Source: an uncultured Eubacteriales bacterium (lineage in GTDB: Bacteria; Bacillota; Clostridia; Lachnospirales; Lachnospiraceae). Taken from it: a DNA stretch of 64,000 bases. Made by a program: the position numbers and the translations under genes. Of this stretch, positions 23,827 to 33,085 are shown one piece after another (position 1 is the first letter of the stretch; each line of letters begins with the position of its first letter). The notes under the pieces were generated by a model. It worked only from the letters and a program-made list of their open reading frames with translations. It was not told where the DNA came from and searched no databases. Location of the stretch: positions 1-64,000 of the forward strand of contig UQCD01000002.1 of the NCBI GenBank assembly GCA_900539455.1. Reading direction: 5' to 3'.

Positions 23827-23986
23827 GGTTTGTGTAACACTAATAATTTCAAAACAGACACGCTCTCGCTCGATTTCAATGTAGCGGTACATAAAGCCAG
23901 CAAACTATTACAAGTAATAGCTTGCCAGCTTAAGTACCGACATTTCCATACGGTCTGTTTTTGAAGTTATTAGTGTTACACAAACC
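23827..23986. repeat. 160-bp imperfect palindrome, MITE-like element
   Basis: The ends are a perfect 20-bp inverted repeat: GGTTTGTGTAACACTAATAA at 23827-23846 and its complement at 23967-23986. Pairing continues inward (CAAAACAGAC with GTCTGTTTTTG) and the centre contains AAGC-GCAA-CTATTAC pairing with GTAATAG-TTGC-GCTT. The whole element can fold into one long hairpin. There is no T-run and no reading frame. It may be a miniature mobile element or a structured RNA. The flanks share TGTA. Confidence 0.7.
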
Positions 23987-24167
23987 TGTACACAAATCTA
24001 CATCTTGGCAAAAACAGGGTGGATAGATATATGAAGTAAAATGCTGGGACATACGAATTGTCAAGGGCAAGGCTGTGTATGGATATAGAGCAGAGTGCTG
24101 TATAGGAAAAGGCAAAGTTACAATAGCTAATGTGAATTACATATAAGTTTATGTGAGAGGTGGTAAT

Positions 24168-24368
24168 ATGTGGAAAATTGAAAGAATTACAGAGGCAGAT
24201 TATGGCTGCGAGGAAAGGCAGGAGGGGGAAAAGCTTAAGGCTTTGGTGATTGTTGTTGATGAAAATGGCAATAAAAGGTATATTGAAGTGGAGGAGGAGT
24301 GGTTAGAAATAAATAATATTAATGAGAAGCAGGAATGGCTGGCTTCTTATGAAGAGGATAGGTTATAG
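24168..24368 (+). CDS. Small acidic hypothetical protein (66 aa)
   Basis: ATG 24168 follows AGAGGTGG by six bases and begins MWKIERITEADYGCEER. The 66-residue protein is rich in Glu, with LVIVVDENGNKRYIEVEEEW suggesting beta strands. It has no signal or membrane segment. It resembles short uncharacterised proteins of Lachnospiraceae. It lies about 110 bases upstream of the MoxR operon and may be independent of it. Confidence 0.65.
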   Translation: MWKIERITEADYGCEERQEGEKLKALVIVVDENGNKRYIEVEEEWLEINNINEKQEWLASYEEDRL

Positions 24369-24478
24369 GCTTGTTGGTTAGGTTTTAAGTTGACTAAAAA
24401 TATGTATAGTTGCAGACTTATATAGTTGTATAATCGCAAAATTGTATAAAAGTAAAAGAAATGGAGAGCTAAAGGAAA

Positions 24479-25465
24479 ATGGAAAAAACAGACATTACTG
24501 TTGAGGAGATAAAAAAAGCCTCAGGTATAATCGGAAGGCTGGGAGAGTATTATAAAAGCAAGGTAGTAGGGCAGCAGTTTCTAGGATATTCATTATTAGT
24601 TTCAATGATTACAAATGGCCATATTCTTATTGAATCTGTACCAGGACTTGCAAAGACTACAGCAGCAAAGGTAATGACAGATGCTGTAGACGGAAGCTTT
24701 TCAAGAATACAGTGTACACCAGATTTGTTACCAAGTGATATTATTGGAACACAGACCTACAATGCTGCAACAAATTCTTTTGAAAATAAGCTGGGACCTG
24801 TTTATGCAAATTTTGTACTGCTTGATGAGATTAATCGTTCAAGTGCAAAGACACAAAGTGCTATGCTTGAAGCAATGCAGGAGCATATGGTTACGATAGG
24901 TGGCAAAACCTACAATATGCCAGAGGTGTTTGTAGTTATTGCTACTCAAAATCCTGTAGAACAGGAGGGTACATATGTGCTTTCAGAGGCCCAATTAGAT
25001 AGATTCTTATTAAAAGTCAATCTTGATTACCCAAATAGAAATGAAGAAATGGAGATATTAAATAGAATAGAGGGAGATGTGTTCTCGAAATCAAATGCTG
25101 TTTCAAATGTAGAGGAAATAGTATTTTTGCAGGATTTATGTAAAAAGGTATATATGGACCAGTCTATAAAGAAATATATTGTAGAGATTGTTCAGGCATC
25201 AAGAAATGCAGATAAACTTCTGCCACCAGAATTAGCACAGTATGTAGCTATGGGAGCTAGTACCAGAGCAGCAATTTCATTTATGGAGGTAGCAAAGGCA
25301 GTTGCCTTAATAAACGGCAGGACATATTGTATACCTGATGATGTTAAGACAATGAGATATTCAATATTAAGACATAGAATTATGCTTAATTTTGCTGCAA
25401 TGGCGGATGATATAAAGGAAGAAACAATTATAGATGCAATTATAGGAACAGTTAAGACACCATGA
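24479..25465 (+). CDS. MoxR-type AAA+ ATPase
   Basis: The 328-residue ATPase is the first gene of a six-gene operon. Walker A appears as ESVPGLAKTT (the MoxR variant GxAKT), Walker B as FVLLDEINRSSAKTQ, sensor 1 as VIATQNPVEQEGTYVLSEAQ, and the C-terminal lid around 235-320. Family knowledge: MoxR proteins act as chaperones with VWA-domain partners encoded nearby, in metal-centre insertion or envelope maintenance. Its stop overlaps the next start (ATGA), so they are coupled. Cytoplasmic. Confidence 0.95.
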   Translation: MEKTDITVEEIKKASGIIGRLGEYYKSKVVGQQFLGYSLLVSMITNGHILIESVPGLAKTTAAKVMTDAVDGSFSRIQCTPDLLPSDIIGTQTYNAATNSFENKLGPVYANFVLLDEINRSSAKTQSAMLEAMQEHMVTIGGKTYNMPEVFVVIATQNPVEQEGTYVLSEAQLDRFLLKVNLDYPNRNEEMEILNRIEGDVFSKSNAVSNVEEIVFLQDLCKKVYMDQSIKKYIVEIVQASRNADKLLPPELAQYVAMGASTRAAISFMEVAKAVALINGRTYCIPDDVKTMRYSILRHRIMLNFAAMADDIKEETIIDAIIGTVKTP

Positions 25466-26364
25466 GAATGAATTATATAGCAAAAATTCAATCTAATTTA
25501 AAGGGAAACAGAGTTATACAGACCAAAAAGGCTACCTCAAGGCTTTTAGACGGCTCATATTATTCCATATACAAGGGAAGAAGCATGAATTTTGATGAGC
25601 TGAGGGAATATGTAGCAGGCGATGAGGTGAAGGATATAGATTGGAAAGCATCCTCAAGAAGCCAGAAGCTTTTGGTCAGACAGTATATAGCTGAAAAAAA
25701 ACATAATATTATGATTGTGTTAGATACAGGAAAGCGTATGCTGGCAGATACGAGGGAGGGTCAGGAGAAAAGAGAAGTGGCTCTTATGTGTGCTGGAACT
25801 ATGGCCTACCTTATCAATAAAAACGGCGATTACATAAGTGGTATTTATGCTAATGAAAAGCTTGTTTCATATTTTCCCTTTAAGACAGGATTATTTAATA
25901 TTGAAAATATTCTGGCAAATTACCATACAAAGGTTACATACTCCAATGAATCTAACATAAATATACCCCTTTCTTATATTACTAAGAATTTTAGAAAAAG
26001 AATGATAATAGTTATATTCACAGATAGGGAAGGAGTCCGCACAATGTCTGAAACAGCCTTAAAAAAGCTGCTAATAATGAATGACATATTGTTAGTAAAT
26101 ATAGGAGATGCAGTTAAAAGTGGGCAGAAGGTATATGATGTTATAGACAATACATATCTTCCAGATTATTTTACTGAGGATAAAAAGCTTGCAGATATAG
26201 AAAAAGAAAATATATCAAGGGTTGAAGCAGAGTGCAGGGAAAAGCTGAAAAGGCTGGGAATTTCTTCTGTAACCATAAATCATACAAATCAGATTGAAGA
26301 GAAGTTAATAGAGCTGTTTGGAAAACATAAAGGAGAAAAGAAAGCTAATGGAAACCTCAGTTAA
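25462..26364 (+). CDS. DUF58 domain protein
   Basis: The 300-residue protein carries the DUF58 hallmark FDELREYVAGDEVKDIDWKA followed by SSRSQKLLVRQY. The region after it has a VWA-like fold with IMIVLDTGKRML and VIFTDREG. DUF58 proteins are nearly always encoded after a MoxR ATPase, as here, and are thought to act in complexes with VWA proteins at the membrane. The usual N-terminal membrane helices of longer DUF58 proteins are absent. ATG overlaps the moxR stop by four bases. Confidence 0.9.
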   Translation: MRMNYIAKIQSNLKGNRVIQTKKATSRLLDGSYYSIYKGRSMNFDELREYVAGDEVKDIDWKASSRSQKLLVRQYIAEKKHNIMIVLDTGKRMLADTREGQEKREVALMCAGTMAYLINKNGDYISGIYANEKLVSYFPFKTGLFNIENILANYHTKVTYSNESNINIPLSYITKNFRKRMIIVIFTDREGVRTMSETALKKLLIMNDILLVNIGDAVKSGQKVYDVIDNTYLPDYFTEDKKLADIEKENISRVEAECREKLKRLGISSVTINHTNQIEEKLIELFGKHKGEKKANGNLS

Positions 26365-26821
26365 GTTAATGGAGCCATTTTCCTATAGTATTTTACCTAT
26401 TGTAATTTTAGGTATTATTGCAGTAGGAATGTTTATATATTTTGCTGTAGATATTATTTTAAAAAAATGTAGGCAAAGAGAAAAGCAGCCGGTAGTGAAG
26501 CAGTTATCTAAGGACACAATTATACAGATAAAAGAAAAATATATAAAAGAGCTTGAAAAAATAGAAATGGATTATAATGCTAAAAAAATAACATTACGAA
26601 GTGCATATCAAAAAATGAGCAGGTGCATTAGAAAATTTGTTTTTGATGTAACAGGCATAAGAGTACATAATTATACCTTAGAGGACATAAAAGCACTACA
26701 TATGCCTATACTAGAGGAATTAATAAAGGAATATTATGCACCGGAATTTTCAAAGCAATCCTCAGGTGATGTGACAGCTTCATTAGAAAAAACGAAAAGG
26801 GCTATTGAAATATGGAATTAA
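26348..26821 (+). CDS. Membrane-anchored protein of the MoxR operon
   Basis: The protein of about 157 residues has one membrane helix (about 13-35) and a long charged, helical cytoplasmic part with KYIKELEKIEMDYNAKKITL and a C-terminal four-helix-like region. This resembles the DUF4381-type or small BatB-associated proteins found between DUF58 and VWA genes. ATG 26348 lies 12 bases after AAAGGAG; a TTG at 26318 is an alternative. It overlaps both neighbours, so it is an integral part of the operon. Function is unknown. Confidence 0.7.
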   Translation: METSVKLMEPFSYSILPIVILGIIAVGMFIYFAVDIILKKCRQREKQPVVKQLSKDTIIQIKEKYIKELEKIEMDYNAKKITLRSAYQKMSRCIRKFVFDVTGIRVHNYTLEDIKALHMPILEELIKEYYAPEFSKQSSGDVTASLEKTKRAIEIWN

Positions 26822-27843
26822 GATATTTTTATATTATTATTTTAGGGATGATAGTTGTACTAAGCCTGATTGTTCTGTGTTTTGTTAATCTAAGAAAAGA
26901 TAAAGAATACAAGGGTGGAAAAAAGGTTGCAGATAATACATATATTGTGGATAACCCATATTTTAAAAAGAAGGTTAGAAGATACAAAATATACAAAATT
27001 ATTACCACAGGATTATGTATATTAGCTGTGGCAATATGCTTTTTTATGCTGGCAGGACCATATCAGGTAAAGGAGGAGGACAAGAATAAATATAATAGAG
27101 ATATTATATTGTGCATAGATGTATCTGCATCTGTAGATGAAACAAATTTGCATTTAGTAGGGGAATTAAAGGAAACTGTGAAAAATCTTCAAGGGGAAAG
27201 ATTTGGAATAGTTATATTTAATACTACACCAGTTACCCTTATACCTCTTACTACTGACTATGAATATGTGATCAGCCAGTTAGATTTAATTGAAAAATGC
27301 TTAGATGAGCGTTTAAGCCCAGAAGGGTCTGATGAGGATATATATCAATGGATGTATATGCAGCATTATATGACAGAGGGAACAATGATAGATTCAGACA
27401 CCAGAGGCGGCTCAAATATTGGTGACGGATTAGCTGCCAGTGCTTATGAATTTTCAGAGGAAAAGGAAAATGAGGATAGAACAAAAATAATAATATTTTC
27501 AACTGACAATCAATTAGCCGGCACACCAATATTTACTCTTGAGGAAGCAGCCAGCATATGCAAGGAAAAAAATATAGTTGTATTTGGAATAGGAACAGAA
27601 TTTATAGGCACAAATGAAGCTTCAAGTATGAAGGCAGCAATGGAAGAAACTGGTGGTAAGCTTTACATTGACCAATCCAAAGAAAGTTTAAATCAAATAG
27701 TTGAAAACATTGAAAGTACAAGTAAAAGTCTGTTAAAGGACGAAACAGAAATCAGGAAAGTGGGAATAGTTAAGGTTCCATTTATATTACTTGTAATAAC
27801 TGTATCTACTATGCTTATACTTTTAAAGGTTACAAAGAGGTAA
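26812..27843 (+). CDS. VWA-domain membrane protein (BatA-like)
   Basis: The 343-residue protein has two N-terminal membrane helices (about 5-25 and 63-83), a VWA domain (95-305) and a C-terminal helix (320-338). The metal-ion-dependent adhesion site is visible as DVSAS, with the later IIIFSTDNQ strand. The arrangement equals that of BatA in aerotolerance operons, where it faces outside the membrane. It overlaps the preceding gene by ten bases. By family knowledge it is a partner of the MoxR ATPase encoded upstream. Confidence 0.88.
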   Translation: MELRYFYIIILGMIVVLSLIVLCFVNLRKDKEYKGGKKVADNTYIVDNPYFKKKVRRYKIYKIITTGLCILAVAICFFMLAGPYQVKEEDKNKYNRDIILCIDVSASVDETNLHLVGELKETVKNLQGERFGIVIFNTTPVTLIPLTTDYEYVISQLDLIEKCLDERLSPEGSDEDIYQWMYMQHYMTEGTMIDSDTRGGSNIGDGLAASAYEFSEEKENEDRTKIIIFSTDNQLAGTPIFTLEEAASICKEKNIVVFGIGTEFIGTNEASSMKAAMEETGGKLYIDQSKESLNQIVENIESTSKSLLKDETEIRKVGIVKVPFILLVITVSTMLILLKVTKR

Positions 27844-27847
27844 AGAT

Positions 27848-28798
27848 ATGATAATAAATCCAATTATTCCAATATGGCTTATGGCAATTATATGTATAGC
27901 CCTTGCCATATTTAAAAGAAAAGGAAAATTTGCTTATATCAGACAGATAATAATGATTATTTTATTATTTATGATTAATTTAAGAATGATGATACCTACC
28001 GATGTTGAGGTTTCAACAAAAAGGATAGATGCCAATGTGTTTTTTGTTATTGATAATACAATAAGTATGGCAGCAAATGATTGTGCTGATGGTACAACTA
28101 GAATGGACGCACTGAAAGCAGACTGCAACAATATTACAGGTAGCCTTTCAGGCGCAAGGTTTTCCTTAATTACCTTTGCCAATATTTCAAAGCTGGTTTT
28201 CCCATTAACTGAAAGCACCAGCTTTGTTAATAGCTGTATAAAAGGAATTGGTGTGACTGATGAGTTATATGCAAAAGGAAGCTCTATGAATATTTGCAAG
28301 GATATGCTGGTGGAGCTTGTAAAGGCTGCAAATGAAAAAAATACTGGAAAGGTCATCGTGTTTTTTATAAGTGACGGCGAGATAACTAATGGAGATACCT
28401 TAGACTCCTTTAAGGAAGCGGCAAAATATATTGACGGTGGTGCTGTATTAGGTTATGGCACCAGCAAGGGTGGAAATATGTATATAAAGGACTATTTTAG
28501 CGATGATTTAGTTACTATTGAGGATAAGTCAGAATACCCATATAAGAAGGCTGTTTCTAAAATTGACGAAGAAAATCTTAAAGCTATTGCAAAGGATATG
28601 GGCATAGAATATATAAATATGACTACAGAAAATAAGCTTGATACGGTTATTGATAATATAAAGAAGGATACAGCCTCATTAGGGGATGAGGATAGCAGGC
28701 TGGACGGATATAAGGATATTTACTTTATATTTATTATTCCACTTGTGGGAATGTTAGTATATGAATTTATAAACTGGAAGAGAAAGGGAGAACTATGA
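27848..28798 (+). CDS. Second VWA-domain membrane protein (BatB-like)
   Basis: The 316-residue protein has membrane helices near residues 5-20, 28-48 and 290-308 and a VWA domain between them. The adhesion site reads DNTIS rather than DxSxS, so Thr replaces the first Ser; a later VFFISDGE strand is normal. It begins four bases after the first VWA gene and ends overlapping the TPR gene (ATGA). Paired VWA proteins are usual in Bat operons. Metal binding may differ because of the site change. Confidence 0.87.
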   Translation: MIINPIIPIWLMAIICIALAIFKRKGKFAYIRQIIMIILLFMINLRMMIPTDVEVSTKRIDANVFFVIDNTISMAANDCADGTTRMDALKADCNNITGSLSGARFSLITFANISKLVFPLTESTSFVNSCIKGIGVTDELYAKGSSMNICKDMLVELVKAANEKNTGKVIVFFISDGEITNGDTLDSFKEAAKYIDGGAVLGYGTSKGGNMYIKDYFSDDLVTIEDKSEYPYKKAVSKIDEENLKAIAKDMGIEYINMTTENKLDTVIDNIKKDTASLGDEDSRLDGYKDIYFIFIIPLVGMLVYEFINWKRKGEL

Positions 28799-29478
28799 AA
28801 AAAATATTATACATAATATGGGGAGTAGTAGTGATTATTCTTATTTGCTTTGTGGTTAATTATATTAGTAATGAGCAATTTATTAACAATTACCAACAAG
28901 AAAAGTATGAGGAAAACAAGCTTACAGCTTTTGGCTTTTTAGAGCCATATATTGAACATTATAATAAAGGTGATTTTTATTATCAAAAGGGCGAATACGA
29001 AAAGGCTGTTGAGGAATATAAAAAGGCGATAGATAGTGGTATTACAGAGGAAAGAGATTGTATGGCAAGAATAAATATTGCTTTGTGCGAAATTGCACCA
29101 ATTAATTTGGATAATGCCACTAAGGATAATATAGAGGAAATATTAAATACTTTAAAGGAGGCACAAAATACCCTTACCTTAAAGGGCTGTGCCAATGTGG
29201 ACGGAAAAAGTGGTCATAATGAGGCAGCGCAGCAGCTTTGGAATGAGCTAAATGTTCAAATAGAGCAATTAGAAAAAGAACAACAGCAAGACGATGGCGA
29301 TGATGGTGATGATGAGGAAAACAAGGAAAATCCCACTAAGGAGCCTGTAGAAAATAAAGATAAAAAGGAACAGCAGCTTAAGGAATACAGGGATAAAGGG
29401 CAAAACGAGAGAGGGCAAAATATAATACTGCCAGAGGAAGAAGATTTTGATGATTATTATAGTGGCCCAAAATGGTAA
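28795..29478 (+). CDS. TPR protein with acidic tail (BatC-like)
   Basis: The 227-residue protein starts with a membrane helix (about 4-24) and then contains at least one tetratricopeptide unit, GDFYYQKGEYEKAVEEYKKA. The C-terminal 70 residues are low-complexity, rich in Asp, Glu, Gln and Lys. A TPR protein after two VWA proteins matches BatC or BatD-like members of aerotolerance operons. It is the last gene of the operon; start overlaps the previous stop. Confidence 0.8.
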   Translation: MKKILYIIWGVVVIILICFVVNYISNEQFINNYQQEKYEENKLTAFGFLEPYIEHYNKGDFYYQKGEYEKAVEEYKKAIDSGITEERDCMARINIALCEIAPINLDNATKDNIEEILNTLKEAQNTLTLKGCANVDGKSGHNEAAQQLWNELNVQIEQLEKEQQQDDGDDGDDEENKENPTKEPVENKDKKEQQLKEYRDKGQNERGQNIILPEEEDFDDYYSGPKW

Positions 29479-29558
29479 AAAACAAAAATGCTATTAACTA
29501 ATGGAGAATAAAATGGTATAATAAAAGGATAATTATGGAAAGTAAAGGAGTGCTCAAA

Positions 29559-31256
29559 ATGGAACAAAAAAAGGAAAAACAAAGCTTTGTAAGGTCGTTG
29601 CGTTTTAGAATTATGATAATGAATTTTCTTACAACAGTTTTAGCTGTTATAATAGTTAATTTCATCATTATTCCAGAAGTAAAAAATGACATAAGAAGCG
29701 ATGTAGAGAGTAATATTTTTAATATGAGTAAAGCGTATGGAAAGCTATTAGATGAATTTGAAAAGAATAATAATGAGTTGTCTTATGACTTATTGTCAAG
29801 CATATTAGGCGATGCAAAAATTGATGGAATGAAAAGCTCATATGTTTATTATGTAGATGAAAAGGGCATTATGTGTTACCATCCGACAGAGAGTAAGGTA
29901 GGAAAAAAAGTGGAAAATGCAGTTGTAAATTCCATTATAGCAGAACTTAATTCGGGCAAAAAAGTAGATGACAATCTTGTAAGCTATGAATTTAAAGGTG
30001 TAAACAAATATGCTGGCTATCATATTACAGATAATCATAGAATACTTGTAATTACAGCTGATGAAGCAGACGCTTTTGATGAAATCAATCAGATACAGTC
30101 TATTTCAATAGCTGTTTCAATAGGTGTATGCTTATTGGCTTTAGTTTTGGCATTTGTTGTTGCAGGAACAGTTTCAAAGCCTATTATGAATGTTTCAGGT
30201 GTAATAGAAAAGGCTGCTAATTTTGATTTTACCGAGGATGAGAGAAATAAAAAGGCTCTTAAGCAAATGGGTGAAACCGGTATTATGGCTAGAGCAGTCG
30301 ATAAAATGAGCAACCAGATGACAGATATGGTTAGAAATATTGATACTGTAAAAAATCAGATAATTGACAATGCAAAAAACCTTAAAAATGTGGGTGAGCA
30401 GATTAATGAGGCGTGTACAGACAATTCAGCTACTACACAGCAGTTGGCTGCAAGTATGGAGGAAACCTCGGCTACAACAGAAAACATTAATACTAATATT
30501 GAAAATATGCAAAAAGAAGCAAATTCTGTTACAGAACTTTCTGCACAGGGAGAAAGCTTATCTGAGGAAATAAAGACCAGAGCAGAATCCTTACAAAATG
30601 ATACTAAGGTGGCTATTGAAAGAACAAGCCAGATGTTTAAGACAGTAATGGAAAAGAAAAATGTTGCTGTTGATGAAGCAAAGGCAATGGACAAGGTACA
30701 GGAATTAACAGCAGCTATTATGGAAATAGCTACACAGACAAACCTGCTTGCGTTAAATGCTTCTATTGAAGCAGCAAGAGCTGGTGAGGCAGGAAAGGGA
30801 TTTGCTGTTGTTGCCTCAGAAATAGGAAACTTAGCTACACAATCTTCAGATACAGTAGAAAACATTAATACAATTATTAGTGATATTAGCCATATGGTAA
30901 ATAATATGCTTGCCTGTCTTGAAGAAACCACTGATTTTATGGGAAATGTTATCCTGAAGGATTATCAGCAGTTCAGACAGGTAGGAGATCAATATAGGGA
31001 TGATGCTGATGCTATGAACAACAGTATGAGAAATATTGAAGACTCAATGGAGTCATTAACAAAGAATATTGATGATATTAATTCAGCTGTTTCTACAATT
31101 AATATCACAATAGGAGAGGCTGCAGAGGGTGTTACTGATATTGCAGACAAGACCACAGAGGTTGTTGCCAAGACAGCTAGAAATGAAGAATTAGTCAGTG
31201 AATGTATTGAAACTATAAGCGAGTTGGATAAGCTGGTTCAGAAATTTACACTATAG
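29559..31256 (+). CDS. Methyl-accepting chemotaxis protein
   Basis: The receptor of about 565 residues has a membrane helix (about 18-38), an extracytoplasmic Cache-like sensor (40-180), a second helix (about 182-205), a HAMP-like linker, and the signalling domain with the conserved tip TNLLALNASIEAARAGE. ATG 29559 follows AAAGGAG; ATG 29535 has no site. No che genes are in the window, so it works with genes elsewhere. The ligand is unknown. TATAAT just upstream (29516-29521) may be its -10 box. Confidence 0.93.
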   Translation: MEQKKEKQSFVRSLRFRIMIMNFLTTVLAVIIVNFIIIPEVKNDIRSDVESNIFNMSKAYGKLLDEFEKNNNELSYDLLSSILGDAKIDGMKSSYVYYVDEKGIMCYHPTESKVGKKVENAVVNSIIAELNSGKKVDDNLVSYEFKGVNKYAGYHITDNHRILVITADEADAFDEINQIQSISIAVSIGVCLLALVLAFVVAGTVSKPIMNVSGVIEKAANFDFTEDERNKKALKQMGETGIMARAVDKMSNQMTDMVRNIDTVKNQIIDNAKNLKNVGEQINEACTDNSATTQQLAASMEETSATTENINTNIENMQKEANSVTELSAQGESLSEEIKTRAESLQNDTKVAIERTSQMFKTVMEKKNVAVDEAKAMDKVQELTAAIMEIATQTNLLALNASIEAARAGEAGKGFAVVASEIGNLATQSSDTVENINTIISDISHMVNNMLACLEETTDFMGNVILKDYQQFRQVGDQYRDDADAMNNSMRNIEDSMESLTKNIDDINSAVSTINITIGEAAEGVTDIADKTTEVVAKTARNEELVSECIETISELDKLVQKFTL

Positions 31257-31319
31257 TTTTTAGAAATTATATAACTTGTTTTTGTTACATAAATATTTGA
31301 AAAGCAACATCTTTTTTCC

Positions 31320-31347
31320 TTGAAGCCTTCTAAAAAAATGATATAAT
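31320..31347 (+). promoter_or_regulatory. Promoter of the iron alcohol dehydrogenase gene
   Basis: TTGAAG (31320-31325) and TATAAT (31342-31347) have a 16-base spacer. The leader of about 95 bases contains a GTCTGC-GTGC / GCAC-GTAGAC hairpin at about 31400-31437. Confidence 0.7.
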
Positions 31348-31449
31348 AATATACAGAAGTACTGTGAATTTCTGCAAATAAGCAGAGGAGTTTTTTTAGT
31401 CTGCGTGCTCAGAAGTGAAGGGCACTTTTTGTAGACGGAAAGGAAAGAT

Positions 31450-32598
31450 ATGGCGAACAGAATTGTACTTAATGAAACTTCTTTTCATGGAAAAGGAGCC
31501 GTAGCAGAGCTTTCAGGTGAGGTATTAAGAAGAGGTTTTAAGAAAGCATTTGTATGCTCAGATCCAGACCTTATTAAGTTTGGAGTAACAAAAAAAGCAA
31601 CAGATGTGCTGGATGGGGTAAATTTCCCATATGAAATTTATTCAGACATTAAAGCAAATCCAACTATTGAAAATGTACAGGCTGGTGTGGCTGCATTTAA
31701 AAGCTCAGGTGCAGATTGTATTGTTGCAATAGGTGGCGGATCTTCAATGGATACGGCAAAGGCGATTGGCATTATTATAGCAAATCCTGAGTTTGAGGAT
31801 GTAAGAAGTCTGGAGGGTGTTGCGCCTACTAAGAAGCCTTGTGTTCCAATTCTTGCAATACCTACAACAGCAGGTACAGCAGCAGAGGTTACAATTAATT
31901 ATGTAATCACAGATGTTGAAAAAAAGCGTAAATTTGTATGTGTAGATACACACGATATTCCAGTGGTTACCTTTGTTGACCCAGATATGATGTCAAGTAT
32001 GCCAAAGGGTCTTACAGCTTCCACAGGTATGGATGCACTTACCCACGCTATTGAAGGTTATACAACAAAGGCTGCCTGGGAAATGACAGATATGTTCCAC
32101 TTAAAGGCTATTGAAATTATTTCTAAAAGCCTTAGAGGAGCTGTTGCTAATACACCTGAGGGACGAGAGGGAATGGCACTTGGTCAGTATATAGCTGGTA
32201 TGGGCTTTTCAAATGTTGGCCTTGGAATTGTTCACTCAATGGCACACGCCTTAGGAGCAGTTTATGACACCCCACACGGAGTAGCAAATGCAATTTTACT
32301 TCCAACAGTTATGGAATACAACGCAGATGCTACAGGCGAAAAATATCGTGAAATTGCAAGAGCGATGGGTGTTAAGGGTGTTGACGAAATGTCTGTAGAT
32401 GAATACAGAAAGGCAGCGGTAGATGCAGTTCGTCAGCTTTCGATTGATGTAGGCATACCACAAGACCTTAAAGCGATTGTTAAAGAGGAAGATGTTCAGT
32501 TCCTTGCAGAAAGTGCAGTAGCAGATGCTTGTGCACCGGGAAATCCAAAGGATGCTTCCTTGGAGGATATTATTGGATTGTATAAGTCACTTATGTAG
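31450..32598 (+). CDS. fucO: Iron-containing alcohol dehydrogenase, lactaldehyde reductase type
   Basis: The 382-residue cytoplasmic enzyme belongs to the group III iron alcohol dehydrogenases. The nucleotide-binding GGGSSMDTAKAIGII is present, and metal ligands are seen as Asp in the 190s (with DALTHAIEGY) and His residues in HSMAHALGAVYDTPHG. It begins ANRIVLNETSFHGKGA, very like FucO, which interconverts lactaldehyde and 1,2-propanediol with NADH. No fucose or rhamnose genes are adjacent, so another aldehyde substrate is possible. Confidence 0.88.
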   Translation: MANRIVLNETSFHGKGAVAELSGEVLRRGFKKAFVCSDPDLIKFGVTKKATDVLDGVNFPYEIYSDIKANPTIENVQAGVAAFKSSGADCIVAIGGGSSMDTAKAIGIIIANPEFEDVRSLEGVAPTKKPCVPILAIPTTAGTAAEVTINYVITDVEKKRKFVCVDTHDIPVVTFVDPDMMSSMPKGLTASTGMDALTHAIEGYTTKAAWEMTDMFHLKAIEIISKSLRGAVANTPEGREGMALGQYIAGMGFSNVGLGIVHSMAHALGAVYDTPHGVANAILLPTVMEYNADATGEKYREIARAMGVKGVDEMSVDEYRKAAVDAVRQLSIDVGIPQDLKAIVKEEDVQFLAESAVADACAPGNPKDASLEDIIGLYKSLM

Positions 32599-32639
32599 GA
32601 GAGAACTTGTAGTTTAATGGAGTAGGGTAGTTGATTTTA

Positions 32640-32716
32640 AATAATGTCAGGAGAGGCCTTCGCCTAAGCCTATGGTAAAGCTATAGACTTTAGTGTCAGC
32701 CTTGCCTGACATTATT
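32640..32716. other. Three-stem structured element between convergent genes
   Basis: AATAATGTCAGG (32640-32651) pairs perfectly with CCTGACATTATT (32705-32716). Inside are two smaller stems, AGGC-CTTC-GCCT (32654-32665) and TAAAG/CTTTA (about 32676-32692). It may act as a bidirectional terminator, although no T-run follows. Confidence 0.55.
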
Positions 32717-32782
32717 ACATTATCCATCTTATATTATTCTCCCGTTCATTATAAGAAAAATACAAAAGCTTTTAATCTTTAT

Positions 32783-33085
32783 TTACAAAAATAGTTCTAT
32801 AATAAAAACCAACAAACAGCAAATTACTGATACTGGAAACAGACCTGCACCAAACCACGCAGCAACTATTCCTGCAGCAAGAGCAACTGCACCTGAAATT
32901 GGACTCTGTGTAGCGTGAAGAATAGCTGGAAAGGTCATTACAGCTAAGGTTACATAGGGAACATAATATAAAAAGGATTGTATAAATTTATTTTTTATAG
33001 GTCTGCGTATTAAAGTAAGTGGCAAAACACGAATAGCATAGGAAACTAATGCTGTTACAATAATATAAATATAATTACTTTTCAT
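32783..33085 (-). CDS. azlD: AzlD-type branched-chain amino acid exporter subunit
   Basis: The 100-residue protein has about three to four hydrophobic segments and the AzlD pattern: an N-terminal helix with ALVSYAIRVLPLTLIRR, then KNKFIQSFLYYVPYVTLAVM. It overlaps the end of azlC by 11 bases. AzlC and AzlD together export branched-chain amino acids or analogues across the membrane. Family length is about 100-110, so it is complete. Confidence 0.88.
   Translation of the reverse strand: MKSNYIYIIVTALVSYAIRVLPLTLIRRPIKNKFIQSFLYYVPYVTLAVMTFPAILHATQSPISGAVALAAGIVAAWFGAGLFPVSVICCLLVFIIELFL

Noticed and set aside
30356..30931. Long minus-strand frame (191 codons) opposite the chemoreceptor gene
   Set aside because: It has no ribosome binding site and mirrors the codon pattern of the receptor signalling domain; a typical antisense shadow.
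32640..32716. Three-stem fold as a tRNA gene
   Set aside because: The T-loop signature, a sensible anticodon arm and a normal acceptor length are lacking; the closing stem is 12 bp.
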